DNA of 63,779 nucleotides from Prevotella sp. (lineage in GTDB: Bacteria > Bacteroidota > Bacteroidia > Bacteroidales > Bacteroidaceae): assembly GCA_016281055.1 (NCBI GenBank), contig JAEEHW010000137.1, positions 1-63,779 of the forward strand. The letters are read 5' to 3'. How positions within the stretch are numbered: position 1 is the first letter of the stretch; the number at the start of each line of letters is the position of its first letter. A model generated the notes under the pieces. That model saw only the letters and a program-made list of their open reading frames with translations, was not told the origin of the DNA and did not search any database. Below are positions 51,209 through 60,329 of the stretch, piece by piece. The position numbers and the translations under genes were made by a program.

Positions 51209-52152
51209 GAGTTTGCCCAAGTTACTCTTTTCTGGTCGCCGATTATGTCCTGCACTTCCTTCACCAACTGCCAGTCGGGTTCTTCATTGGCCCACTGTAT
51301 GTTGCGTTTCACGTTCTCGGGGTTAGCCGATGAGAACAGTGTGCCGGCAATGCGTGGATTGTTTACTGAGTATTGTATGGCGAGCCGTTCTATTGCATAG
51401 CCTTTCTCTGCACAGTGCTGTGCTGCCTTGGCGCATGCCTCCACCAACGGTTTCGGTGCAGGGTGCCATGCCGGCACGCCGCGCTGCGACAACAGTCCCA
51501 TGCTCAGCGGCGATGCATTGATGATACCTACGCCCTTTGACTCGAAGAAGTCCATATAGTCCGTCAGCTTGTCATCGTTCAGACAGTAGTGGCAGAAGTT
51601 CAGCACACTCTCCACGGTTCCTTCCTCTGAGTGTTCTATGACCCATTTCAGGTTTTCCAGTTGCAGGTCGGTGATGCCCACATGGCCCACCAGTCCTTTC
51701 TTCTTCAGTTCGACCAGTGCCGGCAGTGTCTCGTCAACCACCTTCTGCAGTCCGCCCTCCATAGCGGCCTGAAACTCTATGTCGTGTACGTTGATGAGGT
51801 CTATGAAGTCAATGCCCAGGCGCTCCATGCTTTCATATACACTCTCCGTGGCGCGCTTGGCGGAATAGTCCCATGTGTTTACGCCGTCTTTGCCGTAGCG
51901 ACCCACCTTAGTGCTCAGGTAGTATTTGTCTCTCGGAATGAATTTAAGAGCCTTGCCCAGCACTGTTTCAGCCTTGTAATGGCCATAGTATGGACTCACG
52001 TCGATGAAGTTGATGCCGCCGTCGATGGCAGTTTCCACCGCCTTGATGCTCTCTGCCTCCTTCGTTTCGTGAAACACGCTGCCCAGCGATGATGCGCCGA
52101 ACGCCAGATGGGACACCTTCATCCCTGTCTTTCCTAATTCAGTATATCTCAT
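51205..52152 (-). CDS. Aldo/keto reductase, L-fucose/L-galactose dehydrogenase candidate
   Basis: A 315-residue (beta/alpha)8 NADP/NAD oxidoreductase. The catalytic tetrad is visible: Asp and Tyr in FIDVSPYYGHYKAE, Lys in LSTKVGRYG and His in INVHDIEF. The overall pattern (MRYTELGKTGMKVSHLAFGA, GLLSQRGVPAWHPAP) resembles L-galactose/L-fucose dehydrogenases of this superfamily. These form the 1,4- or 1,5-lactone from the sugar. Start at 52152 fits the promoter at 52209-52216; the longer frame to 52233 would run past it. First gene of the operon and directly behind the AraC operator. Confidence 0.87.
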   Translation of the reverse strand: MRYTELGKTGMKVSHLAFGASSLGSVFHETKEAESIKAVETAIDGGINFIDVSPYYGHYKAETVLGKALKFIPRDKYYLSTKVGRYGKDGVNTWDYSAKRATESVYESMERLGIDFIDLINVHDIEFQAAMEGGLQKVVDETLPALVELKKKGLVGHVGITDLQLENLKWVIEHSEEGTVESVLNFCHYCLNDDKLTDYMDFFESKGVGIINASPLSMGLLSQRGVPAWHPAPKPLVEACAKAAQHCAEKGYAIERLAIQYSVNNPRIAGTLFSSANPENVKRNIQWANEEPDWQLVKEVQDIIGDQKRVTWANS

Positions 52153-52208
52153 GTCTTTTATTTTAGTAGATTCTCTCATACATGACGCGTATTGCGCCAT
52201 TTGCCTTG

Positions 52209-52270
52209 CAAAGTTACACCATTTTCCTAACAAAGCGTTGGACGATATACCTACAACGATAGGACGATAT
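52209..52270 (-). promoter_or_regulatory. Operon promoter with 9-bp direct-repeat operator
   Basis: On the minus strand, TAACTTTG (52209-52216) is the -7 box. Upstream of it the plus-strand word GGACGATAT occurs at 52240-52248 and 52262-52270, spaced exactly 22 bases (two helical turns). Direct half-sites at this spacing, ending just upstream of the -33 position, are the usual layout for an AraC-family activator. The -33 itself is weak, in keeping with activation. The operator sits in the 123-base gap between the AraC-type gene and the operon it precedes. Confidence 0.7.
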
Positions 52271-52275
52271 TGACA

Positions 52276-53166
52276 TTATTGCATTTGTTTGCGGTAGCCC
52301 TGCGGAGTCATCCCCGTTATTTTCTTGAATAGACGTATGAAATATGAGTGGTCGTTGAAACCAAGATACCATGCCACCTCCTTTACACTCATGTTTTCTG
52401 TCAGCAGCAACAGCTGCGCCCGCTCCATCTTCTTGCGGTTTATGTATTGCAGTGGCGATACTCCAAGCTCCCTCTTGAACAGTCTGATTAGGTAGTGCTT
52501 TGTCATGCAGGCCACGTCGGCAAGTTCTTCTATGTTCATGTCCTTGTCCATGTGCTGACGCACGTATTCCTGCACCTTCGTCAGTCTTTCGTCGTTTGTC
52601 CACACTCTTGGCGTTGCTTTCTCGAGGAATCTTGAAAACAACATCAGCGTGGCGCCCCTGAGACGCATTTTCTTCCACAGCGGCAGGGCATTGTAGCGTT
52701 TCACGTAATCCGCAAATGTTGTAGTGTTGTCATACGAGCGTGGGTCGCTCTCTGGTAGTCGGGCCTCCGGGTGTGCCGCCACCATCTGCGCCATCAGTTT
52801 CTCGTCGCCGTCGCCAGCCTTCACCTCTGTAGGGAAGTCATACATCTCAAATACGTTTGTCTCGTTTTTGAATCCCTCATACACATGCAGGTAATAGTGC
52901 TCAAATACCCCGCTGCACTCATACGAGTGGCGTGTGTATGCCGGAATGATGTATAGGTGCCCGGGACGCAGTTCCATGCGTTTCTCACCCTCGCACGGCA
53001 GTTCTGACGGGATGTGCAGCCATGCCCGACCGTTCTTCACGTAGTATATCCTCGTGAAGGGTGAACTGACTCCCTGCCAGTTCCAGTCGTTGTCATGTCT
53101 TGCCAGTCCTACGTTAAGCATCAGCAGGTTCAGGCTTTCAATCGGTAATTGCGTCATTGTTTTCAT
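52276..53166 (-). CDS. AraC-family transcription regulator
   Basis: A 296-residue regulator. The N-terminal half (~1-180) is a cupin-like sensing domain (RPGHLYIIPAYTRHSYECSG, as in ELRPGHLYIIPAYTRH). The C-terminal ~100 residues carry two helix-turn-helix motifs (NIEELADVACMTKHYLIRLF and SVKEVAWYLGFNDHSYFIRL, then KKITGMTPQGYRKQ). Start at MKTMTQLPIE (53166) because the promoter lies at 53211-53241. It lies directly before the sugar operon in the same direction and probably activates it through the repeats at 52240-52270, with the sugar or a lactone as effector (inference). Confidence 0.92.
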   Translation of the reverse strand: MKTMTQLPIESLNLLMLNVGLARHDNDWNWQGVSSPFTRIYYVKNGRAWLHIPSELPCEGEKRMELRPGHLYIIPAYTRHSYECSGVFEHYYLHVYEGFKNETNVFEMYDFPTEVKAGDGDEKLMAQMVAAHPEARLPESDPRSYDNTTTFADYVKRYNALPLWKKMRLRGATLMLFSRFLEKATPRVWTNDERLTKVQEYVRQHMDKDMNIEELADVACMTKHYLIRLFKRELGVSPLQYINRKKMERAQLLLLTENMSVKEVAWYLGFNDHSYFIRLFKKITGMTPQGYRKQMQ

Positions 53167-53210
53167 TTGGTTCTTTACAGTGCGAAGTCGGCTGTAGATG
53201 ATATGGCTCA

Positions 53211-53241
53211 CAAAGGTAAAAAAAAATAATCTATCTGCAAA
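53211..53241 (-). promoter_or_regulatory. Promoter of the AraC-type gene
   Basis: On the minus strand, TTTG (53238-53241), 19 bases, TACCTTTG (53211-53218); start codon 44 bases downstream. Confidence 0.75.
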
Positions 53242-53365
53242 ATAAAACACTGTTTTTTTACAGATAAATTATTCCTATCATTAATATATAGAAAACCAAT
53301 GTGTCAAAATTGGTTTCCAGAAAGATCAAAACATTCTTCCAAAAAGTTGTTTTTAAGAGTGAGAT

Positions 53366-53765
53366 TTGTGAACAAATGACGCACTGAATTTGTGAACAAA
53401 TCAGCACAAAGAAAAAGTGCAAAAGAGATGTTAAATTAATTAACAATTTAAAATTCACAATGCATGATGGTGTTAAACAGAATAAAAAATACGAACTGCA
53501 CGCAATAATTGTGCATTATGCATTGTGCATTGTGCATTAAAACATGGGCTTTTGCATGGTAAAGTGAATGCTATTATGAGGTAAAAGCTATCATATTACA
53601 TTGTAATAGCTATGCTTTTACAAGAGGAGGGGAAAGCTGTGAAAGCGAATTTGAAGTTATATTACTGTCATACAGCAATATACGAAACTTGCGAAATTTT
53701 GGCGTATTTGAGAGCGAAAGAGACTTTCGTGATTTCTATCGCAAGGAAATGGCAGTTCGTGCGTT
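53366..53765. repeat. Composite ~400-bp dispersed repeat, copy B
   Basis: Same module order as 22335-22730: TTTGTGAACAAATGACGCA (twice), TTAAATTAATTAACAATT, an iterated-heptad hairpin (about 53440-53541), three 19-bp units at 22-bp period (53559-53577, 53581-53599, 53603-53621), then ~150 bases ending ATTTCTATCGCAAGGAAATG. It stops about ten bases before the MltF stop codon. An open frame from 53612 runs on into the antisense of mltF and is not called a gene. Confidence 0.8.
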
Positions 53766-53776
53766 TCAGGGACGCC

Positions 53777-55036
53777 TTATTCTTTCCTCCATTTGTTCTT
53801 TTTGGATGCCCTGTGAGCAGCTGCCGAACCACTCTCTGGAGCCTTGAAATTCTCTGCGTCATAACTCTTAGCCTTGACGGTGGAGATTATTTTTTTGCCA
53901 GTGCGCAGGGCTTCGCGATACTGTGCGTAACGCTCCATTATCATATCTACGTAATTGGCAGTTTCTGAACCACGCATATAACCGTTCTTGACCACCGGGT
54001 CGCGATAGAACTTCGCATCAGACAGCAGTATCACATACCTTCTCACGTTGTCCCAACGCTGGTTGGTACCTCCGTATTTCTTTGCCAATGCCATTGCATC
54101 GCGGATATGGTAATAGCCTCCGTTGTATGCTGCGAGTGCAAATTTCAGCCGTTCGGCAGGATTGCCTACATCACGGAATACCCCTTGCAGTTCGCGCATG
54201 TATCTTGCGGCAGCAGCAATGTTAGGTTCGGGTTCGTACATCTGACTGCGAGGCAGTTGCAGATGGTCGGCGGTGGCAGGCATTATCTGCATCAGTCCGC
54301 AGGCACCAGCCCATGAATGGGCTCGTGGGTCGAAGCATGATTCCTGGTAGCATTGTGCGGCAAGCATCACCCAATCGACACCTGCCGTGGCGGCATATTT
54401 GCGGAAGAAGATGTCGTAACTTGACACTTGTCCTTTGCTTGCCGACAGCATGATAGGATAGACATGGCGCGTCACTGCACCCATGGCAATAATCTGCTCT
54501 TCCTGTTTCTTCATGTCGGCCAGCATGTTTGGCTTGTACCAGCCAGTTATGGCGGCGGCAAGGTCTTTGCTTTCGCTGCTCACCACCCAGCCGGCAGCGC
54601 AGGCAAGGAATCCGGTTTGTGATTTCTTGTCCAATGGATAGGCAATGATGTCTGCTTCTCCGTTGCGCAGGCGTTGCAGCATCTCAACGGTGTCGCGGCA
54701 TACATCGACCCTCAGAGTAACTCCGAGTTGCTCTGCCAGTTTTTCGCACAGCAGGTAGTGTGTACCCATACCCTTGCCGTGATAGTCGTAGTATGTGTCG
54801 GGACCTGAGAGCGTGAGCATAATCATCTCACCTCCCTGCTTGATGTCCTCCAGGGAATAACGCGCACCCTTGCCGTTGGCCGGTATCGTGTCGGCGGAAT
54901 TGTCGTCGTCTTGCTCTACCTCCACCGTGGTGCCCCATGGCGTTTCTACTGTCTTCTGGCGTTCTTTACAGCTGACAGCAGAGAGAAATGTCAAGATGAT
55001 GGCAAGGTATAATAAACTACTCTTTCTCCAGCGCAT
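53777..55036 (-). CDS. MltF-like membrane-bound lytic transglycosylase
   Basis: A 419-residue lipoprotein (lipobox LSAVSC, Cys23). Residues ~60-225 form a periplasmic substrate-binding-like domain (GMGTHYLLCEKLAEQLGVTL, GEADIIAYPL). Residues ~235-380 are the SLT lysozyme-like domain with catalytic Glu in QCYQESCFDPRAHSWAGACG and LMQIMPATA, AAYNGGYYHIRDAM. It cleaves peptidoglycan to 1,6-anhydro products during wall turnover. The C-terminal tail is basic (HRASKKNKWRKE). Its start overlaps the end of the TPR gene at 55017 by 20 bases, so the two are likely coupled. Confidence 0.9.
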   Translation of the reverse strand: MRWRKSSLLYLAIILTFLSAVSCKERQKTVETPWGTTVEVEQDDDNSADTIPANGKGARYSLEDIKQGGEMIMLTLSGPDTYYDYHGKGMGTHYLLCEKLAEQLGVTLRVDVCRDTVEMLQRLRNGEADIIAYPLDKKSQTGFLACAAGWVVSSESKDLAAAITGWYKPNMLADMKKQEEQIIAMGAVTRHVYPIMLSASKGQVSSYDIFFRKYAATAGVDWVMLAAQCYQESCFDPRAHSWAGACGLMQIMPATADHLQLPRSQMYEPEPNIAAAARYMRELQGVFRDVGNPAERLKFALAAYNGGYYHIRDAMALAKKYGGTNQRWDNVRRYVILLSDAKFYRDPVVKNGYMRGSETANYVDMIMERYAQYREALRTGKKIISTVKAKSYDAENFKAPESGSAAAHRASKKNKWRKE

Positions 55037-56270
55037 TGAATTCCTTTCCCATATTTAGGTTCAAATAAGCATCATAAAGTATGCCGTGCCAGCGTGCGCG
55101 GTCATCAGGTGCTGATTTGCGGTATTTCTCCATGTATGGCAGCAGAAACTTATAGTATTTCTGAGCCTCCTTCATCCTCGTTCGGTAGGGCTTGCCTGTC
55201 TGCTTCAATGCCTGCTGGGCTTTCTGGTAATATATGAAACCGACATTGTAGTTCAGTATGGGCAGCGTGTCGTTGTCCTGTATGAGCCTGTAGGCATAAC
55301 GAAGGGCATCGTCGTATTTCTCTGTTGACATCAGCAGACTGTGCTTCGCCAGCATAAACAGATGGTTGGTGGAGTCTTTCTCCAGTGCCTGGTCAACATA
55401 TTTCTCTGAACTCTCATAGTCACCCTTGTTGGTGTAGTAGTCTATGAGTCGGGGGAAGAAATACTCTGACTTTGGGTATTTCTCAAATCCCTTGGTGATA
55501 TATTCTATATATAAGGTGGAGTCTTTTTTTGCCAAAGAAAGATTGGAGAGCATCGTCAGTCCTCTCTCGTTCAGCGTGGTATTTGACAGTGCTTCTTTGG
55601 AGTATTTGCGTGCCTTGTCAAGGTCTTGCAGTTCGCATGCAGCCCTCATCGCCATGTATGCCACGCGCTTTGTATCGATGGTGTCGGGGGCGGTGTCCTG
55701 AAACAGTGGCCAGATGCGGCTGTCAAGGTACATGTCGAGGCACTGCCATGCCTCGGCCCATTCCCTGTGCCTCATGAAATACAAGCCGCCCTTCATGATG
55801 TTTACCCTGTAGGGGGCGAGGTATTCTGAATGTCTTTTGCGATACGACGGCTCCGCCACGCCCTTGTCGTTGGGCTTGGCATCGATGCTGTCAAACGTCT
55901 TTATCGCAAGAAACATCCTGCGGCCTGTCTTTACATACCATGCGGTGTCCACCTTCTGCTTCAGGTACATCTTCTCGTTGCCGGCTTCGTATTGTTTCCT
56001 TATCAAGTCTATGAGCAACAGATGCAGATCCTTTCTCTCCTTGTACTCTTCCTGCGAAAGATAATTCCCTATTGTCTGCTCGCTTTTCTCCAACGCATTG
56101 AGCTTCCTCTGTGCGTTGTTGTCATTTTTCTCCATGTCCGTAGCATTCTTTATCGCTGTCTTTGCAGCGGTAATGTCTGTCTTCAGCTGCTTGGCGTTCT
56201 TGGCATCGTCATTAGCAGCTGTCATGGTGAGACATAGAAATATGAATGATAGAAAAACAATCTTTCGCAT
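55017..56270 (-). CDS. Exported tetratricopeptide repeat protein
   Basis: A 417-residue periplasmic protein with signal peptide MRKIVFLSFIFLCLTMTAA; start set at 56270, since the longer frame to 56324 would run through the terminator hairpin. After a charged coiled-coil-like part (DITAAKTAIKNATDMEKNDN) come TPR-like helix pairs (EWAEAWQCLDMYLDS, GDYESSEKYVDQALEKDSTN, KYDDALRYAYRLIQDN). Similar overall plan to the next gene (56358-57542), suggesting an old duplication. It may act with MltF in envelope maintenance, which is context only. Confidence 0.85.
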   Translation of the reverse strand: MRKIVFLSFIFLCLTMTAANDDAKNAKQLKTDITAAKTAIKNATDMEKNDNNAQRKLNALEKSEQTIGNYLSQEEYKERKDLHLLLIDLIRKQYEAGNEKMYLKQKVDTAWYVKTGRRMFLAIKTFDSIDAKPNDKGVAEPSYRKRHSEYLAPYRVNIMKGGLYFMRHREWAEAWQCLDMYLDSRIWPLFQDTAPDTIDTKRVAYMAMRAACELQDLDKARKYSKEALSNTTLNERGLTMLSNLSLAKKDSTLYIEYITKGFEKYPKSEYFFPRLIDYYTNKGDYESSEKYVDQALEKDSTNHLFMLAKHSLLMSTEKYDDALRYAYRLIQDNDTLPILNYNVGFIYYQKAQQALKQTGKPYRTRMKEAQKYYKFLLPYMEKYRKSAPDDRARWHGILYDAYLNLNMGKEFNALEKE

Positions 56271-56301
56271 CTGCCTTATAGGGAATTGATGTTTGAAAAA
56301 A

Positions 56302-56345
56302 AAAGAGTTGAAAATAGAGAACATGATTCCCTATTTTCAACTCTT
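56302..56345 (-). terminator. Terminator between two TPR genes
   Basis: AAGAGTTGAAAATAG (56303-56317) pairs with CTATTTTCAACTCTT (56331-56345). The A-run at 56295-56304 is the U-run for the minus-strand transcript of the 56358 gene. Confidence 0.85.
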
Positions 56346-56357
56346 GATTATCCTAAA

Positions 56358-57542
56358 TTAGTTGTCACCCAGCATGTTTGTGATTTCCTGAGCCTTTGCT
56401 GTCTCGCCAACAGCGTTGTAGAGCATACGGAGCTGAACAGGCCAGTTAGAAATCTGCTCATGGTTAGGATCGAGCTCACGAACCTTCTCGTATGCTACGA
56501 TAGCCTCCTTGAGTACACCCTGTACTTCAGCAGCCTTGTCGGCTGGCAACTTGCCTTTGCTGTCGGTGTATTTCTCGTTGAGGTCGAAACCCTTCTGCGA
56601 TGTGCAAACACCGAGGTTGAACCATACAGCGGTGAATGAAGGGTCAAGTTCTACAACCTTCTTGAAGTTTGCGATGGCAACATCGTATTCACGGTTCTGC
56701 ATAGCGTTCTCACCCTTTACAGCGTAAGCCATCTTGTTCTGAGGATTGCGTGCAATCTCTTCGTCGAGCAACTTGTTTGCAAGTTCTGTCTCACCGATAG
56801 AGTTGTAGAGGCTCATCATGCGTGCGAAATATTTCTTGGCATCGATTTCCTCCATCTTCTTGATGTACTTCAGAGTGTCATCCTTTGTCTTGAGCTGTTT
56901 CTCTATGCAAGCGAAATAGTAAGGCTCTGCATCAGCGCGTGATGCAGTGTCGGCCATAGCGATTTCACCATACTTGATGCCTTCTGCATAATTCTCTTTC
57001 TGATACATGATGGCACAGCAAAGACGAGCCACGTTGCCGATGTTTGCATCCTTTTCGCCAGCCACTTCCTTGAACAGTGAGCTGAATCCAGATGTTACAT
57101 AAAGTTTCATGTACTCGAATGCATTATCGTAGTCATTGACCTGCAGATAATTCTGACCGGCAACGATGAGAGGAATACGGAAGTTAGCCAAACGATCCTG
57201 GTTCTTCTTGTGGAACTTGGCGTTCAGCTCGTCAGCCTTGACAGCCTCGTCGATAGCCTGATAGATAGGCTGGAAGTCAACGGGATCGTTTTTGCCCATG
57301 GTGCTGTTTATCTGCCATGTGTCGAAAGCCTTGGAAGCGTTTGGATAAACAATCTCAACGAGAGCATTGTGGCCTGCGCCCTTCTGCTCGTCAGTAAGAC
57401 TGGCATACTGGCCCTCAAGCAATGTCTTGCCGGCATTGTACTCTTTGGTGGCCTTTACTTCCTTCTCAATCTTTGGATTGCCTTGTGCGAATGATGCGGT
57501 TGCTGCTACAGCAGCCAGCATCGTGATGAAAATCTTTTTCAT
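56358..57542 (-). CDS. Exported TPR protein
   Basis: A 394-residue periplasmic protein with signal peptide MKKIFITMLAAVAATASFA. Helical repeats follow, clearest as TPRs at ~280-320 (MAYAVKGENAMQNREYDVAI, ANFKKVVELDPSFTAVWFNL) and ~340-385. Earlier repeats are degenerate. Function unknown; Bacteroidota carry many such secreted TPR proteins. The 210 bases between it and gyrA hold a GC-rich hairpin (CAGAA near 57659 with TTCTG near 57679), and I could not settle a promoter there. Confidence 0.85.
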   Translation of the reverse strand: MKKIFITMLAAVAATASFAQGNPKIEKEVKATKEYNAGKTLLEGQYASLTDEQKGAGHNALVEIVYPNASKAFDTWQINSTMGKNDPVDFQPIYQAIDEAVKADELNAKFHKKNQDRLANFRIPLIVAGQNYLQVNDYDNAFEYMKLYVTSGFSSLFKEVAGEKDANIGNVARLCCAIMYQKENYAEGIKYGEIAMADTASRADAEPYYFACIEKQLKTKDDTLKYIKKMEEIDAKKYFARMMSLYNSIGETELANKLLDEEIARNPQNKMAYAVKGENAMQNREYDVAIANFKKVVELDPSFTAVWFNLGVCTSQKGFDLNEKYTDSKGKLPADKAAEVQGVLKEAIVAYEKVRELDPNHEQISNWPVQLRMLYNAVGETAKAQEITNMLGDN

Positions 57543-57752
57543 AATTGTTTATTCACAGTTGTTAGTCTTCAGTTTTCTTTTTTGCTTTTCAATCCTTCAG
57601 TTTTCTTTCTTTAATTTGTTTCTTAAAGTTTAATTATTTACACCTTTTCTTGTCAGGGCAGAATCGAAGCAAGCTCCGTTCTGCTAATCTGACTTAACAT
57701 TGTTTGTTATTTGGATTTGTTATTTTGACGTAAAACGGTTTGAAACGTTGAA

Positions 57753-60329
57753 TTACTCCTCGTTGTTGGTGTTCTCCTCTGTCTCGCCGTTTTCGTCTTC
57801 TTCAACATCTTCGTGTGGCACCACGCATACACTTGCGATGGCCTCACCGCGTTTCTTCAGTTCGATGAGTTTCACGCCCTGCGTATTACGTCCCTTCTCA
57901 CCGCCGGTGTCGGCAATGGCGAAGCGGATGGCTATGCCGCTCTTGTTGATAATCATGAGGTCCTCATCTCCAGTCACGCACTTGACTGCAACAACCTTAC
58001 CTGTCTTATCCGTTACGTTAAGTGTATTCACACCCTTCGAACCACGCTTGCTGAGACGGTAGCCACCGTCCTCTACTTTCATGTATGTTGTGCCGTCCTC
58101 GCGTGTCACTTCTGTGAGCACACCAATCTTTGAACGCTTGCCGAAGCCTTTTTCTGAAACAACCATCAGCGACTGTTCTGGATCGTATGCCACTACCATT
58201 TCTATCACGGCATCATCATCGCCCTGCAGTGTCATGCCGCGTACACCGGTAGCAAGACGGCTCATTACGCGAACGTCGGTTTCGTTGAAACGCACGGCCT
58301 TACCATTGCGGCTTGCAAGTATCAGCTCGTTGTGACCGTTGGTCAGCATTACGTTTACAACCTCATCATCTTCCCTAATGTTAATGGCACGCACACCGAG
58401 AGAACGTGGACGTGAGAAGTCTTTCAAACATGTACGCTTTACAACACCGTTCTTTGTTGCAAACACAACGAAGTGGCTGCTCAGGAATTCTTCATCAACA
58501 AACTTGTGGCTCTGTATGCCGAGGAATGCATTCACGCTGTCTCCAGGTGCAAGCTGCAACATATTCTGTATTGCACGGCCTTTGGAATCGCGTGCGCCCT
58601 CTGGTATCTCAAAGCAACGCTGCCAATATACACGTCCCTGACGTGTGAAGAACAATATCATGTCGTGTGCCTCTGCTGCATATATGTATTCCGTGAAGTC
58701 CTGCTCACGTGTCTTGCTGCCACGGCTACCCGTACCGCCGCGTGACTGTGCACGGAAGTCTGTCTGCAATGTGCGCTTGATATATCCCAGATGGCTCATC
58801 GTGATGACCACAGGGTCGTTGGCATAGAACTGCTCTGGATTGAACTCTGCATTTGAAAGCTTAATCTCTGTGCGGCGCTCGTCGCCGTATTTGTCTTTCA
58901 CTTCCTGCAGTTCATCCTTCATCACCTTCTTGCACAACTCAGGGTCGTCGAGTATCTGCTGTAAGTATGCAATAAGTTTCTCCAGTTCTGCATATTCGTT
59001 ACGCAGTTCTTCCACACGCAGACCTGTCAGCTGACCAAGTCGCATGTCAACGATAGCCTTTGACTGCAGTTCGTCAATGTTGAAGCGCTCCTCCAATGTA
59101 CGCTGCGCATCACTTGGAGCCTTTGAAGCACGGATAATCTTAACAACCTCGTCAATGTTGTCAACGGCGATTATCAAGCCTTCCAATATGTGAGCGCGTG
59201 CTTCTGCCTTCTTCTTGTCAAACTTAGTGCGGCGTATGGTTACGTCATGACGGTGTTCAACGAAATACTTCACACAGTCTTTCAGCGTGAGCAGACGTGG
59301 ACGACCTTTCACCAGTGCGATGCAGTTTACAGAGAATGAACTCTGCAGTGCAGTCATCTTAAACAGTTTGTTGAGTATCACGTTTGCGTTGGCATCGCGC
59401 TTTACGTCAACAACGATACGCATACCCTGACGGCCTGTTTCGTCGTTTACGTTTGAGATACCCTCAAGCTTTCCTTCCTTCACAAGGTCTGCAATGTTCT
59501 CAATCAACTGAGCCTTGTTTACGCCGTATGGAATCTCAGTAACGACAATCTTGTCGTGGGTCTCCGCTGACTCTATCTCTGCCTTTGCACGCATCACGAT
59601 GCGTCCGCGGCCAGTTTCGTATGCATCCTTGACTCCCTGTATGCCATATATGAATGCACCTGTAGGGAAGTCTGGAGCCTTGATGTATTGCATCAGTCCA
59701 TCGATGTCGATGTCTGGATTGTCTATGTATGCACAGCAACCGTCAATCACCTCTCCGAGGTTGTGTGTTGGGATGTTTGTCGCCATACCCACGGCAATAC
59801 CGTTGCCACCGTTGACAAGGAGGTTAGGAATCTTTGTAGGCATCACGGTAGGTTCCTGCAGCGAGTCGTCGAAGTTGTTCATCATATCGACGGTTTCCTT
59901 CTCCATGTCGTCCATGATGTGTTCGCCCATCTTGCTCAGACGACACTCGGTGTAACGCATTGCGGCTGGTGAGTCGCCGTCAACAGAACCAAAGTTACCC
60001 TGTCCGTCAACCAGTGTGTATCGCATGCTCCAATCCTGGGCCATGCGCACCAGAGCTCCATAAACGGAAGAGTCGCCGTGTGGGTGATACTTACCAAGCA
60101 CTTCACCTACTACGCGAGCACATTTCTTGTATGGCTGACTGCTTGTATTGTTTATGCCGAGCATACCGTAAAGTATGCGACGGTGTACTGGCTTGAAGCC
60201 ATCACGCACATCAGGCAGTGCGCGAGCCACGATTACCGACATTGAGTAGTCGATGTAGCTCGACTTCATCTCATCCTCAATGTTAATCTTGCGGATTCTG
60301 TCGTAATCGTAAGTCTGTGTTTCGTCCAT
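57753..60329 (-). CDS. gyrA: DNA gyrase subunit A
   Basis: Breaks and rejoins DNA to introduce negative supercoils with GyrB. The 858-residue protein has [20 protein letters not shown], the catalytic Tyr126 in [10 protein letters not shown], and C-terminal pinwheel blades ending in an acidic tail ([19 protein letters not shown]). In the quinolone-contact region [15 protein letters not shown], Ser87 matches E. coli Ser83, while Gly91 stands where E. coli has Asp87. A -7 box TAAATTTG lies at 60432-60439 on the minus strand. Single-gene unit. Assignment as GyrA rather than ParC rests on overall pattern, including the GyrA-box-like [10 protein letters not shown] segment. Confidence 0.96.
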   Translation of the reverse strand: MDETQTYDYDRIRKINIEDEMKSSYIDYSMSVIVARALPDVRDGFKPVHRRILYGMLGINNTSSQPYKKCARVVGEVLGKYHPHGDSSVYGALVRMAQDWSMRYTLVDGQGNFGSVDGDSPAAMRYTECRLSKMGEHIMDDMEKETVDMMNNFDDSLQEPTVMPTKIPNLLVNGGNGIAVGMATNIPTHNLGEVIDGCCAYIDNPDIDIDGLMQYIKAPDFPTGAFIYGIQGVKDAYETGRGRIVMRAKAEIESAETHDKIVVTEIPYGVNKAQLIENIADLVKEGKLEGISNVNDETGRQGMRIVVDVKRDANANVILNKLFKMTALQSSFSVNCIALVKGRPRLLTLKDCVKYFVEHRHDVTIRRTKFDKKKAEARAHILEGLIIAVDNIDEVVKIIRASKAPSDAQRTLEERFNIDELQSKAIVDMRLGQLTGLRVEELRNEYAELEKLIAYLQQILDDPELCKKVMKDELQEVKDKYGDERRTEIKLSNAEFNPEQFYANDPVVITMSHLGYIKRTLQTDFRAQSRGGTGSRGSKTREQDFTEYIYAAEAHDMILFFTRQGRVYWQRCFEIPEGARDSKGRAIQNMLQLAPGDSVNAFLGIQSHKFVDEEFLSSHFVVFATKNGVVKRTCLKDFSRPRSLGVRAINIREDDEVVNVMLTNGHNELILASRNGKAVRFNETDVRVMSRLATGVRGMTLQGDDDAVIEMVVAYDPEQSLMVVSEKGFGKRSKIGVLTEVTREDGTTYMKVEDGGYRLSKRGSKGVNTLNVTDKTGKVVAVKCVTGDEDLMIINKSGIAIRFAIADTGGEKGRNTQGVKLIELKKRGEAIASVCVVPHEDVEEDENGETEENTNNEE

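Noticed and set aside
53612..53968. A 118-codon ORF as a real gene
   Set aside because: It runs antisense into the MltF-like gene; only the repeat part resembles the other copy.
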